Positions 48,586 to 59,110 of a stretch of 64,000 nucleotides of DNA are shown here, one piece after another. The translations under genes were made by a program, and so were the position numbers. The stretch is from Bacillus zhangzhouensis. Lineage in GTDB: Bacteria; Bacillota; Bacilli; Bacillales; Bacillaceae. The notes beneath the pieces are model-generated. The model did not search any database, had not been told where the DNA came from, and was given only the letters and a program-made list of their open reading frames with translations. The DNA lies in NCBI GenBank assembly GCA_025809375.1, contig CP099514.1, positions 2,108,001-2,172,000 on the forward strand, given 5' to 3'. Each line of letters opens with the position of its first letter. Positions within the stretch are counted from its first letter, which is position 1.

Positions 48586-49953
48586 TCACTCACTGGCAAC
48601 TGTAGCAAAGTCTTGTGCCATATTTGGTTTGAACAGCTGAAATGACCCTTGCTCCACCTGCATCGGCTCGACCTTTTGCTCTTCATCTTCCACCTGTAAA
48701 TCAAAGATTTCTTTAAAGAGTAAAAGTTTTTCCTCTGCATTCGGCTCCGCGGCAATTTCTTTTGCCTTTAAAATAGGATCTTTCAACATTTGATTGATGA
48801 TGCTTTTCGTATGTTTATTTAACAGCTTCATTTCACGGTTTGTGAGATTTGGAAGCTTCCGCTCAATACTTTGCATCGTATCGGCTTGAATTGTGAGTGC
48901 CTTTTCTCTAAGTGCAGAAATGACCGGAACAACCCCTAACGTACTCAACCATTGCTTAAATTCCACAATTTCTGCTTCAATCAGGAGCTCAACCTGCTCA
49001 GCCACTGCACGGCGCTCTTTTAAGTTGGCAGCCACGATGCCTTCAAGGTCATCAATGTCATACAAAAAAGCACCTTCTACGTCAGAAATAGCTGGATCTA
49101 AATCACGGGGTACAGCAATATCCACCATAAATAGAGGTCTGCCCTTCCGCTTTTTATTCGCATTTTCGACCATTTCTTTTGTAATAACAAATTGTTTCGC
49201 ACCCGTTGAGCTGATTAAAATGTCCGCTTCGGATAATGTTTTTTCCAATTGGTTTAAGCTCTTAGGCTCTCCTGAAAAACGACCAGCCAATTCCTTTGCC
49301 TTCTCAAACGTTCGATTGATAACCGTTACTTGGCCAATTCCTTGACCTTGAAGGTTTTGAGCCGCCAGTTCGCCCATTTTTCCCGCACCAAGAATCAGGA
49401 CATGCTTATCAGAAAGACGTCCAAAGATTTTTTTAGCAAGCTCAACCGCTGCATAGCTGACAGACACAGCATTAGACGCAATATCCGTTTCCGCATGAGA
49501 GCGTTTTGCAACAGTAACCGCCTGTTTAAATAAATAATTGAAAACGGTACCAATGGTCTTCTCCTCTTGAGCCACTTTAAAGCTTGAGCGCACTTGACCG
49601 AGTATTTGTGTTTCACCAATCACCATGGAATCAAGTCCACAGGCCACACGGAATAAATGCTCAACCGCTCCATCGTTTTCATAGAACTTCAAATATGGAG
49701 AGACATCTTCCTTTTCTAAACCGAACCAATCGGCTAAGAATCTTTTTATATAAAACCGTCCAGTATGAAGCTGATCTACCACTGCGTAGATCTCTGTTCG
49801 ATTACATGTTGAGATGACGATATTCTCTAGAATGCTTTTTTCTTCTTTAAGCTTGGACATCGCTGTTCCGAGCTCACTCGGTTCAAAGCTCAGCTGTTCC
49901 CGTATCTCAACAGGGGCTGTTTTATAATCTAAACCCACAACAAGAATATGCAT
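48586..49953 (-). CDS. hemA: Glutamyl-tRNA reductase HemA
   Basis: Reduces glutamyl-tRNA to glutamate-1-semialdehyde, the first and controlled step of tetrapyrrole synthesis. 455 residues, as in B. subtilis. Catalytic Cys50 in [16 protein letters not shown]-binding [10 protein letters not shown], and [18 protein letters not shown] start at ATG 49951-49953 ([11 protein letters not shown], the family N-terminus); its ribosome binding site is not strong, GGGGG is 14 bases away. Two PerR-box matches lie upstream. Confidence 0.96.
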   Translation of the reverse strand: MHILVVGLDYKTAPVEIREQLSFEPSELGTAMSKLKEEKSILENIVISTCNRTEIYAVVDQLHTGRFYIKRFLADWFGLEKEDVSPYLKFYENDGAVEHLFRVACGLDSMVIGETQILGQVRSSFKVAQEEKTIGTVFNYLFKQAVTVAKRSHAETDIASNAVSVSYAAVELAKKIFGRLSDKHVLILGAGKMGELAAQNLQGQGIGQVTVINRTFEKAKELAGRFSGEPKSLNQLEKTLSEADILISSTGAKQFVITKEMVENANKKRKGRPLFMVDIAVPRDLDPAISDVEGAFLYDIDDLEGIVAANLKERRAVAEQVELLIEAEIVEFKQWLSTLGVVPVISALREKALTIQADTMQSIERKLPNLTNREMKLLNKHTKSIINQMLKDPILKAKEIAAEPNAEEKLLLFKEIFDLQVEDEEQKVEPMQVEQGSFQLFKPNMAQDFATVASE

Positions 49954-49987
49954 AACTTCAGCTTGCACCCCCAACACCCTGTCTAAT

Positions 49988-50002
49988 TTATAATAATTAC
50001 AA
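49988..50002. promoter_or_regulatory. PerR-box-like sequence 1 upstream of hemA
   Basis: TTATAATAATTACAA matches the 15-base PerR consensus TTATAAT-N-ATTATAA at all positions but one. It is about 35 bases before the hemA ATG. Confidence 0.6.
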
Positions 50003-50017
50003 TATAGAATTTATTAT

Positions 50018-50032
50018 TTATAATGATTATAA
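50018..50032. promoter_or_regulatory. PerR box 2 upstream of hemA
   Basis: TTATAATGATTATAA is a perfect PerR consensus. hemAXCDBL is known to be PerR-repressed and induced by peroxide in B. subtilis. Confidence 0.75.
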
Positions 50033-50195
50033 CATATATTCATTTTTAACTGGATAAAAATTGTGAACAGATTTCAAAAATGTTGTGATATAGTAGAAAA
50101 ATGTTCGACACCAATTATGCCATATCATCACTTCAAGCAATTTACCAGATTTGGTGCGTGCGGACAAATGATCTGCTTAAAAGAAGGTGACATCT

Positions 50196-50681
50196 TTGAA
50201 GAAGAAATCCATTTTGCTGCCGCTCACTTTACTGGCTGTAGCGCTATATGCCATTCTCTCCGGAGGTCAATTTGACATTTGGAAGGACCAAGAGAAATGG
50301 TATACACTTGTACTGCTTTTTGGCCTCGTGTTCTTATATCAAGGAAAAAAGGAGCAAGAAATCGCTCATGTGTTTATCGGTATGCTCATGACAGGCCTTT
50401 CGCTACACTTTATTCTTCAGCCTAAAGTGGACCACTGGCCAGACACATTTACGATGATTGTGTTCATCGTAGGTCTTGCACTCTTTGTGAAATCATCTCA
50501 GAAAAAAGAATATCGTCTTGAAAGTGTTGTGCTGATCGCACTTGGTTTGTTTCTTTATTTCTTTCAGCAAATTACAAAACAGCTAAGTTCCCTTTCGATT
50601 CCTACTTCCGGCTTTGAATTGTACTGGCCTTATGTACTGATTGCTGTCAGTCTCCTCTTATTATTTTTAAAAAGGAAATAA
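50196..50681 (+). CDS. ysxD: Membrane protein YsxD
   Basis: 161-residue integral membrane protein with five or six hydrophobic helices spread over its length and a short C-terminal KRK. No functional motif recognised; it stands where B. subtilis has ysxD, between hemA and ysxC. I start at TTG 50196, which has GAAGGTGA 5-7 bases ahead; the GTG at 50187 lies within that site. Divergent from hemA. An extended -10 (TGATATAGT, 50086-50094) may drive it. Confidence 0.75.
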   Translation: MKKKSILLPLTLLAVALYAILSGGQFDIWKDQEKWYTLVLLFGLVFLYQGKKEQEIAHVFIGMLMTGLSLHFILQPKVDHWPDTFTMIVFIVGLALFVKSSQKKEYRLESVVLIALGLFLYFFQQITKQLSSLSIPTSGFELYWPYVLIAVSLLLLFLKRK

Positions 50682-50780
50682 CTTATACACTTAACAAACA
50701 ACAATTGGTTGTTGGTTAAATTTTTGAAATGCACATGTAAGATAAAAAAATATGCAGCATAATTAATGATAATCGACAAT

Positions 50781-50840
50781 AACCGCCTTATCTGCAATTG
50801 CTTGTTTAGCATGATTTTTGCAGGTAAGACGGTTTTGTTT
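50781..50840 (+). terminator. Long stem-loop with T tract downstream of ysxD
   Basis: AACCGCCTTATCTGCAA (50781-50797) pairs with TTGCAGGTAAGACGGTT (50818-50834), 17 pairs with G-U contacts, 20-base loop, then TTGTTTTTCT. Could be a terminator or the end of a small RNA. A separate short imperfect palindrome at 50692-50721 follows the ysxD stop more closely. Confidence 0.5.
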
Positions 50841-50887
50841 TTCTACCCTTGTATCAAGGGATAAATAAAATGATAGAAGTGTTTCTG

Positions 50888-51140
50888 TCAAGTCTTTGTT
50901 TTCCTCTCAAGTTCATTTTCGTCAGGCAATCTAAAGCCAAATTCTTTTTCCCATAGATCATTCCCGCTATCAAATATTTCATTTAATATCTCAACTTCAT
51001 TAGCTTGATTCTCAAATCCAGCATCATGGGCTAAGATAATACGACATACAATCGTAGTAATAGCATATGTAAATGCCAAACCCTCAATCAGGCCTCTACT
51101 AAGTCCACTGAAAAGTCAGGATAACTTAACTTATCTTCAT
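50888..51140 (-). pseudogene. Broken small gene, hypothetical
   Basis: A strong AAAGGAGGG ribosome binding site and ATG (51138-51140) open a frame that stops after four codons. Removing one copy of a tandem AGTTA duplication and adding one base further on restores one frame that continues as GLIEGLAFTYAITTIVCRII and ends ELERKTKT at 50888, about 80 residues. This pattern indicates an ancestral gene broken by two small frameshifts. No family recognised; acidic C-terminal part. Not known from this position in B. subtilis. Confidence 0.45.
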
Positions 51141-51192
51141 GAACCCTCCTTTAGTGATTAATTGTAACAAGTTTTTGCTTTTCATTTCATTA

Positions 51193-51366
51193 TTACCAAT
51201 CACTCCCATTTGAAATATTTTCAATTTCATGCCAGCTAAATTGTTTTTATTTGTAAACATAGTCTTTAATTAACATTAGGTGCATCATTAGTTCACTTTC
51301 CGCAACAAACAATTTAAGTGATTCTAGAAAACAAAAACTAATTTTAAATTCATCGTTTTCATTCAT
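51193..51366 (-). pseudogene. Small ORF with in-frame stop, hypothetical
   Basis: ATG at 51364-51366 opens a 39-codon frame (beginning MNENDEFKISFCFLESLKLF) that stops at TAA 51247-51249; the same frame goes on for 17 codons (KQFSWHEIENISNGSDW) and then ends. The protein-like composition after the stop suggests a nonsense mutation in a gene of about 57 codons. The ribosome binding site is weak. It lies just upstream of the other broken gene on the same strand. Confidence 0.35.
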
Positions 51367-51393
51367 AATCTACGTCTTCTGTCCGCATATGAA

Positions 51394-51432
51394 AAAAAGT
51401 TGTACGAAAACATAAGTTTTGTACAACTTTTT
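51394..51432 (-). terminator. Terminator of ysxC
   Basis: AAAAGTTGTACGAAAAC and GTTTTGTACAACTTTT form a long stem with one mismatch and a 3-4-base loop, with A and T runs outside; works on both strands. Confidence 0.85.
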
Positions 51433-51441
51433 GATTGCTTC

Positions 51442-52029
51442 TTAGCCGTTTACCTTCGCAAGGATCGCATTCCACGCTTCATCTTTCCCCTTTTTTGTTT
51501 CTGAAGAGAATAAGATGAGTTCATCTGACGGGTCAATGTCAAGCGTCTGTTTGACGACTTTCGCATGTTTTTCCCATTTGCCTTTTGGAATTTTATCCGC
51601 TTTTGTTGCGATGACGATTACAGGAACTCCGTAATATTTAAGGAATTCGTACATGTTCACATCATCTGCTGATGGCTTATGGCGCAGATCCACAATTTGG
51701 ACGACTGCTTTTAATTCTTCACGCATTGTAATATACGTTTCGATCATTCTCCCCCAGGCCTCGCGCTCTGTTTTTGATACTTTGGCAAAGCCGTAGCCCG
51801 GAACGTCCACAAAATGGAGCATATCATTAATAATGTAGAAATTAAGCGTCTGGGTCTTACCTGGTTTAGAAGACGTTCGCGCTAAATTTTTTCGATTTAT
51901 CAATGAGTTGATGAACGAGGATTTTCCAACATTTGATCGTCCAGCAAGCGCGATTTCAGGCAGTCCGCCGCTCGGGTACTGCTCTGGTTTCACCGCACTA
52001 ATGACGATATCTGATTTTGTTACTTTCAT
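51442..52029 (-). CDS. ysxC: Essential ribosome-biogenesis GTPase YsxC (EngB)
   Basis: 195 residues, same as B. subtilis. Acts in late assembly of the 50S subunit. GTPase motifs [12 protein letters not shown], the switch Thr in [22 protein letters not shown] and ATKADKI. ATG overlaps the lonA stop by 4 bases (ATGA), so translation is coupled to lonA. Confidence 0.97.
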   Translation of the reverse strand: MKVTKSDIVISAVKPEQYPSGGLPEIALAGRSNVGKSSFINSLINRKNLARTSSKPGKTQTLNFYIINDMLHFVDVPGYGFAKVSKTEREAWGRMIETYITMREELKAVVQIVDLRHKPSADDVNMYEFLKYYGVPVIVIATKADKIPKGKWEKHAKVVKQTLDIDPSDELILFSSETKKGKDEAWNAILAKVNG

Positions 52030-54350
52030 CTTCCCTCTCCTACCAACGCTTTCTCAAGCACCTCATCTAAATGTGAGACCGGAATAAAGGTTAGTCCTTC
52101 TCTCACACTTTCAGGAATATCATCAATATCCTTCTCATTGTCCTTTGGAAGAATAATGGTTTTCAATCCTGCACGATGTGCGCCTAATGCTTTTTCTTTT
52201 AGTCCGCCAATTGGAAGCACTCTTCCTCTTAACGTTATCTCTCCTGTCATACCAACCTCTTTTGACACTGGACGTCCTGTAAGTGCTGATACAAGAGCCG
52301 TCGCAATGGTAATACCAGCTGATGGCCCGTCCTTTGGAACCGCCCCCTCTGGAACATGGATATGAATATCGTGCTTTTCATTAAAATGAGGATCAATGTT
52401 CAGTTCATCTGCTTTGGAACGAATATAACTGAATGCCGCCTGTGCAGATTCTCTCATGACATCACCAAGCTTCCCTGTTAACAAGAGCTTGCCTTTACCT
52501 GGCGAGAGTGATACCTCAATTGATAAGGTGTCTCCGCCAACTGTCGTATACGCAAGTCCTGTGACAACCCCCACTTGGTCTGTCGTTTCAGCCTGACCAT
52601 AACGGTAAAGTCTTTTTCCGAGAAATTCAGATAAGTTCTTTTCCGTCACCGTAATGCGTTTGCGGTCTTCAGCCACAATCGCTCTTGCCGCTTTTCGACA
52701 AATTGCCGCAAGCTGACGCTCTAATCCACGAACGCCTGCTTCTCTTGTGTAATAGCGAATCATATCATAAATCGCTGCTTCACGAAGCTGCAAGTTCCCT
52801 TTCTTTAATCCGTGCTCCTTTAGCTGCTTCGGCAGAAGATGATCTTTCACAATCTCTGCTTTTTCAACCTCTGTATACCCTGCAATCGTGATAATCTCCA
52901 TTCTATCACGAAGTGGCCCTGGAATGGTTGCTAAATTGTTGGCAGTGGCAATAAATAACACCTGAGATAAATCAAATGTCTCTTCAATATAGTGATCACT
53001 AAAGTTGTGATTTTGCTCTGGGTCCAGCACTTCAAGCATCGCAGAAGACGGATCGCCTCTAAAATCAGAAGACATCTTATCGATTTCATCTAAAAGAAAC
53101 ACCGGATTCATTGTGCCTGCCTTGCTCATCCCGCGAATGATGCGGCCTGGCATCGCGCCTACATACGTTCTTCTATGCCCACGAATCTCAGATTCATCAC
53201 GCACACCGCCAAGAGAGATACGGATAAACTTTCGGTCAAGTGATTTAGCAATCGATTTGGCAAGTGACGTTTTCCCTACCCCAGGGGGTCCTGCTAAGCA
53301 AAGAATCGGTCCTTTTAATGAATTGGTCAGCTTCTGTACAGCAAGGTATTCAAGTACACGTTCTTTGACTTTTTCCAGCCCATGATGTTCATCATCTAAA
53401 ATTTCACTTGCAAGCTTTAAATCCAGACGATCTTCTGTATAAATGCCCCATGGAAGACTGATCAGCCAATCAATATAGTTTCGAATGACAGAACTCTCCG
53501 CAGAGCTTGAAGGAATTTTCTCATAACGGTTCAATTCTTTTAACGCCGTTTCACGAACTGAATCCGGCATGCCGGACTCTTCGATTTTAGACATTAATGA
53601 ACTGACTTCGCCTGTTTTCCCTTCCTTGTCTCCAAGCTCCTTTTGAATAGCTTTCATTTGTTCACGCAAATAATATTCTTTTTGCGTTCTTTCCATTGAA
53701 CGTTTGACGCGCTGTCCAATTTTCTTTTCAATTTCCAGCACTTCTTTTTCATTGTGGATTAAACTGATGACACGATTCAAACGTTTTTTCACATCCACTG
53801 TTTCCAGTACTTCTTGTTTGTCCTTTAATTTGAGCGGCAGGTGAGAAGCGACGATATCTGCCATTCTCCCCGGTTCTTCAATATCCGTCACCGTTGCATA
53901 TGTTTCAGCTGAGATTTTTTTTGAAATTTTTATGTACTGATCAAAGTGATCTAACAAAGTGCGCATGAGTGCTTCTGCTTCTGCATCCTTTAATTGTTCT
54001 TCTGCCAATTCTTTAATATCGACGGACGTATAGTCCTCAAGTTCCACATATGATTCGATCTGCGCTCGATTTAGGCCTTCTACGAGTACACGAATCGTTC
54101 CATTCGGCAGCTTCAGCATTTGTTTGATTTTTGTGTAGGTGCCGACTTTGAAAATTTCCTCTTCACCTGGTTCATCTATTGAAATTTCCCGCTGTGTTGC
54201 TAGAAAAATCATATGATCGTTCATCATTGCCTGTTCTAATGATTGAACAGACTTCTCGCGTCCAACGTCCAAATGCAAGACCATTGTTGGATAAACAAGC
54301 AAACCTCGCAATGGGAGGAGCGGAACATTCTTTTTGATTTCATCTGCCAT
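52026..54350 (-). CDS. lonA: ATP-dependent protease LonA
   Basis: Hexameric AAA+ serine protease for regulatory and damaged proteins. 774 residues, as in B. subtilis, when started at ATG 54348-54350 after GGAGGTGTCAATCAAC. N-terminal substrate domain, Walker [14 protein letters not shown], Walker [10 protein letters not shown], catalytic Ser in [12 protein letters not shown] and Lys in [14 protein letters not shown]. Upstream gene is its paralog lonB. Confidence 0.98.
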   Translation of the reverse strand: MADEIKKNVPLLPLRGLLVYPTMVLHLDVGREKSVQSLEQAMMNDHMIFLATQREISIDEPGEEEIFKVGTYTKIKQMLKLPNGTIRVLVEGLNRAQIESYVELEDYTSVDIKELAEEQLKDAEAEALMRTLLDHFDQYIKISKKISAETYATVTDIEEPGRMADIVASHLPLKLKDKQEVLETVDVKKRLNRVISLIHNEKEVLEIEKKIGQRVKRSMERTQKEYYLREQMKAIQKELGDKEGKTGEVSSLMSKIEESGMPDSVRETALKELNRYEKIPSSSAESSVIRNYIDWLISLPWGIYTEDRLDLKLASEILDDEHHGLEKVKERVLEYLAVQKLTNSLKGPILCLAGPPGVGKTSLAKSIAKSLDRKFIRISLGGVRDESEIRGHRRTYVGAMPGRIIRGMSKAGTMNPVFLLDEIDKMSSDFRGDPSSAMLEVLDPEQNHNFSDHYIEETFDLSQVLFIATANNLATIPGPLRDRMEIITIAGYTEVEKAEIVKDHLLPKQLKEHGLKKGNLQLREAAIYDMIRYYTREAGVRGLERQLAAICRKAARAIVAEDRKRITVTEKNLSEFLGKRLYRYGQAETTDQVGVVTGLAYTTVGGDTLSIEVSLSPGKGKLLLTGKLGDVMRESAQAAFSYIRSKADELNIDPHFNEKHDIHIHVPEGAVPKDGPSAGITIATALVSALTGRPVSKEVGMTGEITLRGRVLPIGGLKEKALGAHRAGLKTIILPKDNEKDIDDIPESVREGLTFIPVSHLDEVLEKALVGEGR

Positions 54351-54382
54351 GTTGATTGACACCTCCGTCACTAGTATGAATC

Positions 54383-54413
54383 ATTATAATATACCTGTTT
54401 CAGTCTTGTACAA
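54383..54413 (-). promoter_or_regulatory. Candidate promoter of lonA-ysxC
   Basis: Minus strand TTGTAC (54408-54413) with TATTAT (54386-54391) at 16 bases or the overlapping TATAAT (54383-54388) at 19. No CtsR operator was seen nearby. Confidence 0.4.
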
Positions 54414-54496
54414 TGTAAAAGACTTGAGAAATGATGATCTTACCGTAGTATACCCTTTCTTTTTATCTTGAAAAAGAAAAAAAGATCTATTTCACT

Positions 54497-54523
54497 AAAA
54501 AATCCCCATATGTGATGGGGATT
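54497..54523 (-). terminator. Terminator of lonB
   Basis: AATCCCCA and TGGGGATT form an 8-pair stem with a 7-base loop followed by six T on the minus strand; it abuts the lonB stop codon. Confidence 0.8.
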
Positions 54524-56183
54524 AAACAGATTTTCTTTTCATTTCCTCTTCTAGTCCATCTTTCTTCTCGTCTGGCGGGTTGACCAAACATTGATCCAGC
54601 ACCTCCTGGAAGTGCTTCACAGGCACAATGGTGATGCCTTCAATCTCTTTTAAGATCGACTGCTGATTGTCATAGGGAATAATCACTGTGGTGGCACCAG
54701 CTTGTTTCGCCGCCTTAATCTTCGGTATCACACCGCCGATCGGCTTCACCTGACCCTGCAATCCGATTTCACCTGTCATCGCTGTCAGATGATCAATCGG
54801 TATTTGGTGAATGGCAGAGAAAATCGCCGCCGCCATGGCAATCCCAGCAGACGGTCCATCAATAGGGGCACCGCCTGGGAAATTAATATGGATGTCATAT
54901 TCATTTGTCCGTATGCCTAAGTTTCTCAGCACTGTTAATACATTTTCAACAGACCCTTTGGCCATACTTTTTCGTCGAATGGATTTAGACTGACTGCCAA
55001 TGCTTTCTTCTTCTGCAATGCCTGTAATGTTGATACTTCCTTTTTCCAGCGCCTTACATATATTCACTTCAATCTCAAGCAAGGCACCGCTGTTTGGTCC
55101 GTAAACAGCAAGGCCGTTTACTACTCCGACTTTTGGCTTTTCTGGTACTTTTTGTTCATATCTTGGTGTCAGCTGGCTTGAATGAATGACCCACTCGACA
55201 TCGGCGATCGTGATGTCTTTTCGGTTTTCCGTGACGGCCATTCCAGCGGCGATCTGCACCATATTGACTGCTTCACGGCCATTTTTCACATAAGAGGTTA
55301 ACAGGTTCAGCCCTTCATTACTTAATTCCTTTTCGATTTTTTGAACAGCCTTAGCAGCGACAATTTTCAATTCATGCTGGTCAAGGTCCTTAAAGAAAAT
55401 TTCTAAACACCTCGATCGAATCGCTGGTGGAATTTCTTCAGGTGTCCTTGTCGTGGCGCCAATCAATCGAAAATCAGCCGGAAGTCCATTTTGAAATATA
55501 TCATGAATGTGATTCGGAATTTGAGTGTTTTCCTCACTGTAGTAGGCACTGTCTAAAAATACTTTCCGATCTTCAAGGACTTTCAGCATTTTGTTCATTT
55601 GGATCGGATGCAATTCTCCGATTTCATCGATAAACAGAACCCCGCCATGAGCATGCGTAACGGCTCCTTGTTTTGGCTGCGGAATACCTGCCTGTCCCAT
55701 CGCTCCCGCTCCTTGGTAAATGGGATCATGCACTGAGCCAATTAGTGGGTCTGCGATGCCCCGTTCATCGAATCTTGCGGTTGTGGCATCGAGTTCAACA
55801 AATACCGCATCTTTCTTAAACGGTGAATCAGCATGACGTTTTGCTTCTTCCATGACAAGACGGGCAGCGGCTGTTTTTCCAACCCCCGGTGGTCCGTAGA
55901 CAATGACATGCTGAGGATTCGGTCCGCACAGCGCTGCTTTTAGAGCACGAATGCCGTCTTCCTGCCCGACAATATCTTGAAATCCCTTTGGCCGGACTCT
56001 CTCTGATAAAGGCTCACTCAGCTTGATTGACCGCATCTTTCTGAGTGCTTCCATTTCTTTCTTTGATTCTTTGTCTATCGTCACCTTTTGTGTGCGCTGA
56101 TTTCGCAGTAAGTTCCAAAAGTACAGCCCGATGACAATACCAAAGAACAACTGTATGAATAATACGATTCCTGTCCAGCTCAA
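54522..56183 (-). CDS. lonB: Forespore Lon-like protease LonB
   Basis: Lon paralog with a membrane anchor, made in the prespore. 553 residues. N-terminal helix (about 4-24, GIVLFIQLFFGIVIGLYFW) in place of the LonA N-domain, Walker [14 protein letters not shown], Walker B VLFIDEIGEL, and C-terminal protease domain with Ser in APIDGPSAGIAMA and Lys in GGVIPKIKAAKQAG. TTG start after GAAGGAGGGAG. A sigma-F promoter fits upstream, in line with its known forespore expression. Confidence 0.95.
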   Translation of the reverse strand: MSWTGIVLFIQLFFGIVIGLYFWNLLRNQRTQKVTIDKESKKEMEALRKMRSIKLSEPLSERVRPKGFQDIVGQEDGIRALKAALCGPNPQHVIVYGPPGVGKTAAARLVMEEAKRHADSPFKKDAVFVELDATTARFDERGIADPLIGSVHDPIYQGAGAMGQAGIPQPKQGAVTHAHGGVLFIDEIGELHPIQMNKMLKVLEDRKVFLDSAYYSEENTQIPNHIHDIFQNGLPADFRLIGATTRTPEEIPPAIRSRCLEIFFKDLDQHELKIVAAKAVQKIEKELSNEGLNLLTSYVKNGREAVNMVQIAAGMAVTENRKDITIADVEWVIHSSQLTPRYEQKVPEKPKVGVVNGLAVYGPNSGALLEIEVNICKALEKGSINITGIAEEESIGSQSKSIRRKSMAKGSVENVLTVLRNLGIRTNEYDIHINFPGGAPIDGPSAGIAMAAAIFSAIHQIPIDHLTAMTGEIGLQGQVKPIGGVIPKIKAAKQAGATTVIIPYDNQQSILKEIEGITIVPVKHFQEVLDQCLVNPPDEKKDGLEEEMKRKSV

Positions 56184-56223
56184 TCGGTGCTCCCTCCTTC
56201 ATCTATCGTATGGTTTCTGTCTG

Positions 56224-56254
56224 CTAGTATTTCCTAGAGCTGGACGGAATAAAC
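56224..56254 (-). promoter_or_regulatory. Predicted sigma-F promoter of lonB
   Basis: GTTTA (56250-56254) and GGAAATACTAG (56224-56234) on the minus strand with a 15-base spacer resemble the sigma-F pattern GYATA / GGNNANANTNT, mismatching at the last base and at one -35 base. Confidence 0.5.
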
Positions 56255-56272
56255 ACGTCTTCCGCGATAAAC

Positions 56273-56304
56273 AAAAAACTCCTGAATCAAAATGATTCAG
56301 GAGT
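56273..56304 (-). terminator. Terminator of clpX
   Basis: ACTCCTGAATC and GATTCAGGAGT form a perfect 11-pair stem with a 5-base loop, then six T on the minus strand, 10 bases after the clpX stop. Confidence 0.9.
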
Positions 56305-56314
56305 GAGACTATTC

Positions 56315-57580
56315 TTATGCAGATGTTTTTGTATCTTTATTGACGACTGTGCCATCCTTTAACACAAGAAGCGGCGGCTCACCATCAGCAACCGTTGCAC
56401 CAGTGATGACACATTTTTCAATATCATCACGAGATGGAAGGTCAAACATGACATCAAGCATGATGCCTTCAATGATCGAGCGAAGACCACGAGCTCCTGT
56501 TTTACGCTCAATTGCTTTTTTCGCAATTTCGCTAAGAGCATCTTCTTCAAATTCAAGCTCTACATCGTCAAGCTCAAGCATTTTTTTATATTGCTTAACA
56601 AGCGCATTTTTAGGCTTCGTCAAGATTTCTACAAGTGCTTTTTCATCTAACGGCTCTAGACTTGCAATAACCGGTAGACGACCGATGAATTCTGGTATTA
56701 AACCGAAGCGAAGCAAGTCTTCTGGCAGTACTTTTGATAGAAGGACTTCTTTTTCAAGATCTTCGACTTTATTGTCCGCACCGAATCCAATCACTTTTTG
56801 ACCTAAGCGGCGTTTGATGATTTGCTCAATACCGTCAAAGGCTCCTCCACAAATAAAGAGAATATTCGTCGTATCAATTTGAATGAATTCCTGATGCGGG
56901 TGCTTACGTCCACCTTGAGGCGGCACACTAGCGACTGTTCCTTCAAGAATTTTCAAAAGGGCTTGCTGAACACCTTCCCCAGATACATCACGAGTGATAG
57001 AAGGGTTTTCTGATTTTCTTGCTACTTTATCGATCTCATCGATGTAGATAATGCCTTTTTCCGCTTTTTCTACATCATAATCCGCTGCCTGGATCAGCTT
57101 TAGTAAAATATTCTCTACGTCTTCACCAACATAACCTGCTTCAGTTAATGATGTTGCATCTGCAATCGCAAATGGAACATTTAAAATACGAGCAAGTGTT
57201 TGAGCAAGTAATGTTTTACCGCTTCCTGTTGGTCCAATCATAGATATATTACTTTTCGAAAGCTCAACATCATCAATCTTGCTGTTGGAATTAATCCGTT
57301 TGTAATGGTTATAAACCGCTACAGCTAAGGATTTTTTCGCATTGTCTTGTCCGATGACATATTCATCAAGAATCTCCCGAATTTCATGAGGTTTCGGAAC
57401 ATCCTTGAATTCAACTTCTTCCTCTGTACCGAGCTCTTCTTCAACTATTTCCGTGCAAAGCTCGATACATTCATCACATATATATACGCCAGGTCCTGCG
57501 ACCAGTTTACGCACTTGATCTTGCGTTTTTCCGCAAAACGAGCATTTTAATTGACCTTTTTCCTCGTTGAATTTAAACAT
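56315..57580 (-). CDS. clpX: ClpX, ATPase subunit of ClpXP
   Basis: Unfoldase that feeds substrates to ClpP. 421 residues. N-terminal zinc-binding domain with C13, C16, C35 and C38 (CSFC ... CDEC), Walker [13 protein letters not shown], Walker [12 protein letters not shown], and the pore loop GYVGEDVEN. The ClpP-binding loop is IGFGA, the LGF-type tripeptide reading I-G-F, as in B. subtilis. ATG after AAGGGGTGAAAGA. Downstream of tig. Confidence 0.98.
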   Translation of the reverse strand: MFKFNEEKGQLKCSFCGKTQDQVRKLVAGPGVYICDECIELCTEIVEEELGTEEEVEFKDVPKPHEIREILDEYVIGQDNAKKSLAVAVYNHYKRINSNSKIDDVELSKSNISMIGPTGSGKTLLAQTLARILNVPFAIADATSLTEAGYVGEDVENILLKLIQAADYDVEKAEKGIIYIDEIDKVARKSENPSITRDVSGEGVQQALLKILEGTVASVPPQGGRKHPHQEFIQIDTTNILFICGGAFDGIEQIIKRRLGQKVIGFGADNKVEDLEKEVLLSKVLPEDLLRFGLIPEFIGRLPVIASLEPLDEKALVEILTKPKNALVKQYKKMLELDDVELEFEEDALSEIAKKAIERKTGARGLRSIIEGIMLDVMFDLPSRDDIEKCVITGATVADGEPPLLVLKDGTVVNKDTKTSA

Positions 57581-57785
57581 TCTTTCACCCCTTATTCTTC
57601 TTCACTTGCCTGTAGCTAACAGTCAGCTACCTTTCTGGGTCCAGTATGTATGCATTTTACCATACTTTCCTAAAAGACGGTAACGATGTGTGTTTCTAAC
57701 ACTGCACATTGTGAGATATGTATGACAGAAAGATGCGACTTACACTATCGTTTCCAAAAGAAGCGATGATAAGTCAAAAATTGTA

Positions 57786-57819
57786 CAAAACAAGGCACGA
57801 ATCACTCGCGCCCTGTTTT
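57786..57819 (-). terminator. Likely terminator of tig
   Basis: AAACAGGGC and GCCTTGTTT (minus strand) pair with a mismatch around an inner CGAGTGATTCG hairpin, then TTGTACAATTTTTG. Moderate quality. Confidence 0.5.
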
Positions 57820-57835
57820 ATTATTATGCACCATA

Positions 57836-59110
57836 TTAACGGTTTTCTACAAGAAAATCAATTGCTTTACGAACTTTTAAATCTTCTTTCACTGCTTCAG
57901 TAGATCCGATCGCTTGTTTGATATTTTCAATTGGCATATTGTATGCTTCAGCCATTTTTGAAAGTTCTTCTTCCACTTCTTCGTCAGACACTTGTAAGTT
58001 TTCTGCCGCAGCAATTGCTTCAAGTGTTAGGTTAGATTTTACGCGTTTAGCAGCATCTTCTTTCATTTGCTCTTTCAGCGCATCTTCATCTTGTCCAGAG
58101 AATTGGAAGTAAAGCTCAAGGTTCATTCCCTGCATTTGAAGGCGTTGTTCAAATTCTTTCATCATGCGGTCTAGCTCAGTGTCAACCATCGCTTGCGGGA
58201 TGTCAACTTCCGCATTTTCAGAAGCTTTCGCAACTAGCTCTTCACGAAGTTTTCCTTCTGCTTCGTTTTCTTTTGCTTCTTCAAGACGTTTCTTCGTTTT
58301 TTCAGTTAACTCAGCAAGCGTTTCTACTTCTTCATCAACATCTTTAGCGAACTCATCGTCAAGTGCTGGAAGTTCTTTTGCTTTGATTTCATGAATTTTC
58401 ACTTTGAATACAGCTGGTTTACCTGCAAGGTCTTCAGCATGGTATTCTTCTGGGAATGTGACTTCTACGTCTTTTTCAGCACCAGCTTCAAGACCAACTA
58501 ATTGCTCTTCAAAACCAGGGATGAATGAACCAGAACCGACTTCAAGAGAGTAGTTCTCAGCTTTTCCGCCTTCGAATGCTTCTCCATCAACGAATCCTTC
58601 GAAATCAAGTACAACTGTATCACCGTTTTCAATTGCGCCTTCTTCTTTGATAACAAGCTCAGCTTGACGGTTTTGCATGCCTTTAAGCTCTTCTTGTACA
58701 TCTTCATCAGTGACCGCTGTGTCGTCTTTTTCTACGTTCAGACCTTTGTATTCGCCAAGTTTTACTTCAGGCTTCACTGTTACTTTTGCAGTGAAAATTA
58801 AGCTTTCGCCTTTTTCGATTTTCTCAACGTCGATTTCAGGGCGGTCAACTGGCTCGATACCAGCTTCGTCGATTGCTTTTGGATATTCAACTGGAAGAAG
58901 AATATCTAATGCATCTTGATAAAGAGATTCTACACCAAAACGCTGCTCGAAAAGACCACGTGGTACTTTCCCTTTACGGAATCCGGGGATCGATACTTGC
59001 TTGACCACTTTCTTAAATGCATCATCAAGTGCTTTGTTAAATGTTTCAGCGTCAACTTCTACAGTTAGAACGCCTTCGTTACCTTCTTGTTTTTCCCATT
59101 TTACTGACAT
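57836..59110 (-). CDS. tig: Trigger factor
   Basis: Ribosome-bound chaperone and prolyl isomerase for nascent chains. 424 residues. N-terminal ribosome-binding domain with signature [10 protein letters not shown] (about residues 43-52), a FKBP-type PPIase domain (about 150-245, [21 protein letters not shown]) and the C-terminal helical arms. ATG after GGAGGGAAACACAC. A TATAAT at 59164-59169 (minus strand) may be its -10. Confidence 0.98.
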   Translation of the reverse strand: MSVKWEKQEGNEGVLTVEVDAETFNKALDDAFKKVVKQVSIPGFRKGKVPRGLFEQRFGVESLYQDALDILLPVEYPKAIDEAGIEPVDRPEIDVEKIEKGESLIFTAKVTVKPEVKLGEYKGLNVEKDDTAVTDEDVQEELKGMQNRQAELVIKEEGAIENGDTVVLDFEGFVDGEAFEGGKAENYSLEVGSGSFIPGFEEQLVGLEAGAEKDVEVTFPEEYHAEDLAGKPAVFKVKIHEIKAKELPALDDEFAKDVDEEVETLAELTEKTKKRLEEAKENEAEGKLREELVAKASENAEVDIPQAMVDTELDRMMKEFEQRLQMQGMNLELYFQFSGQDEDALKEQMKEDAAKRVKSNLTLEAIAAAENLQVSDEEVEEELSKMAEAYNMPIENIKQAIGSTEAVKEDLKVRKAIDFLVENR

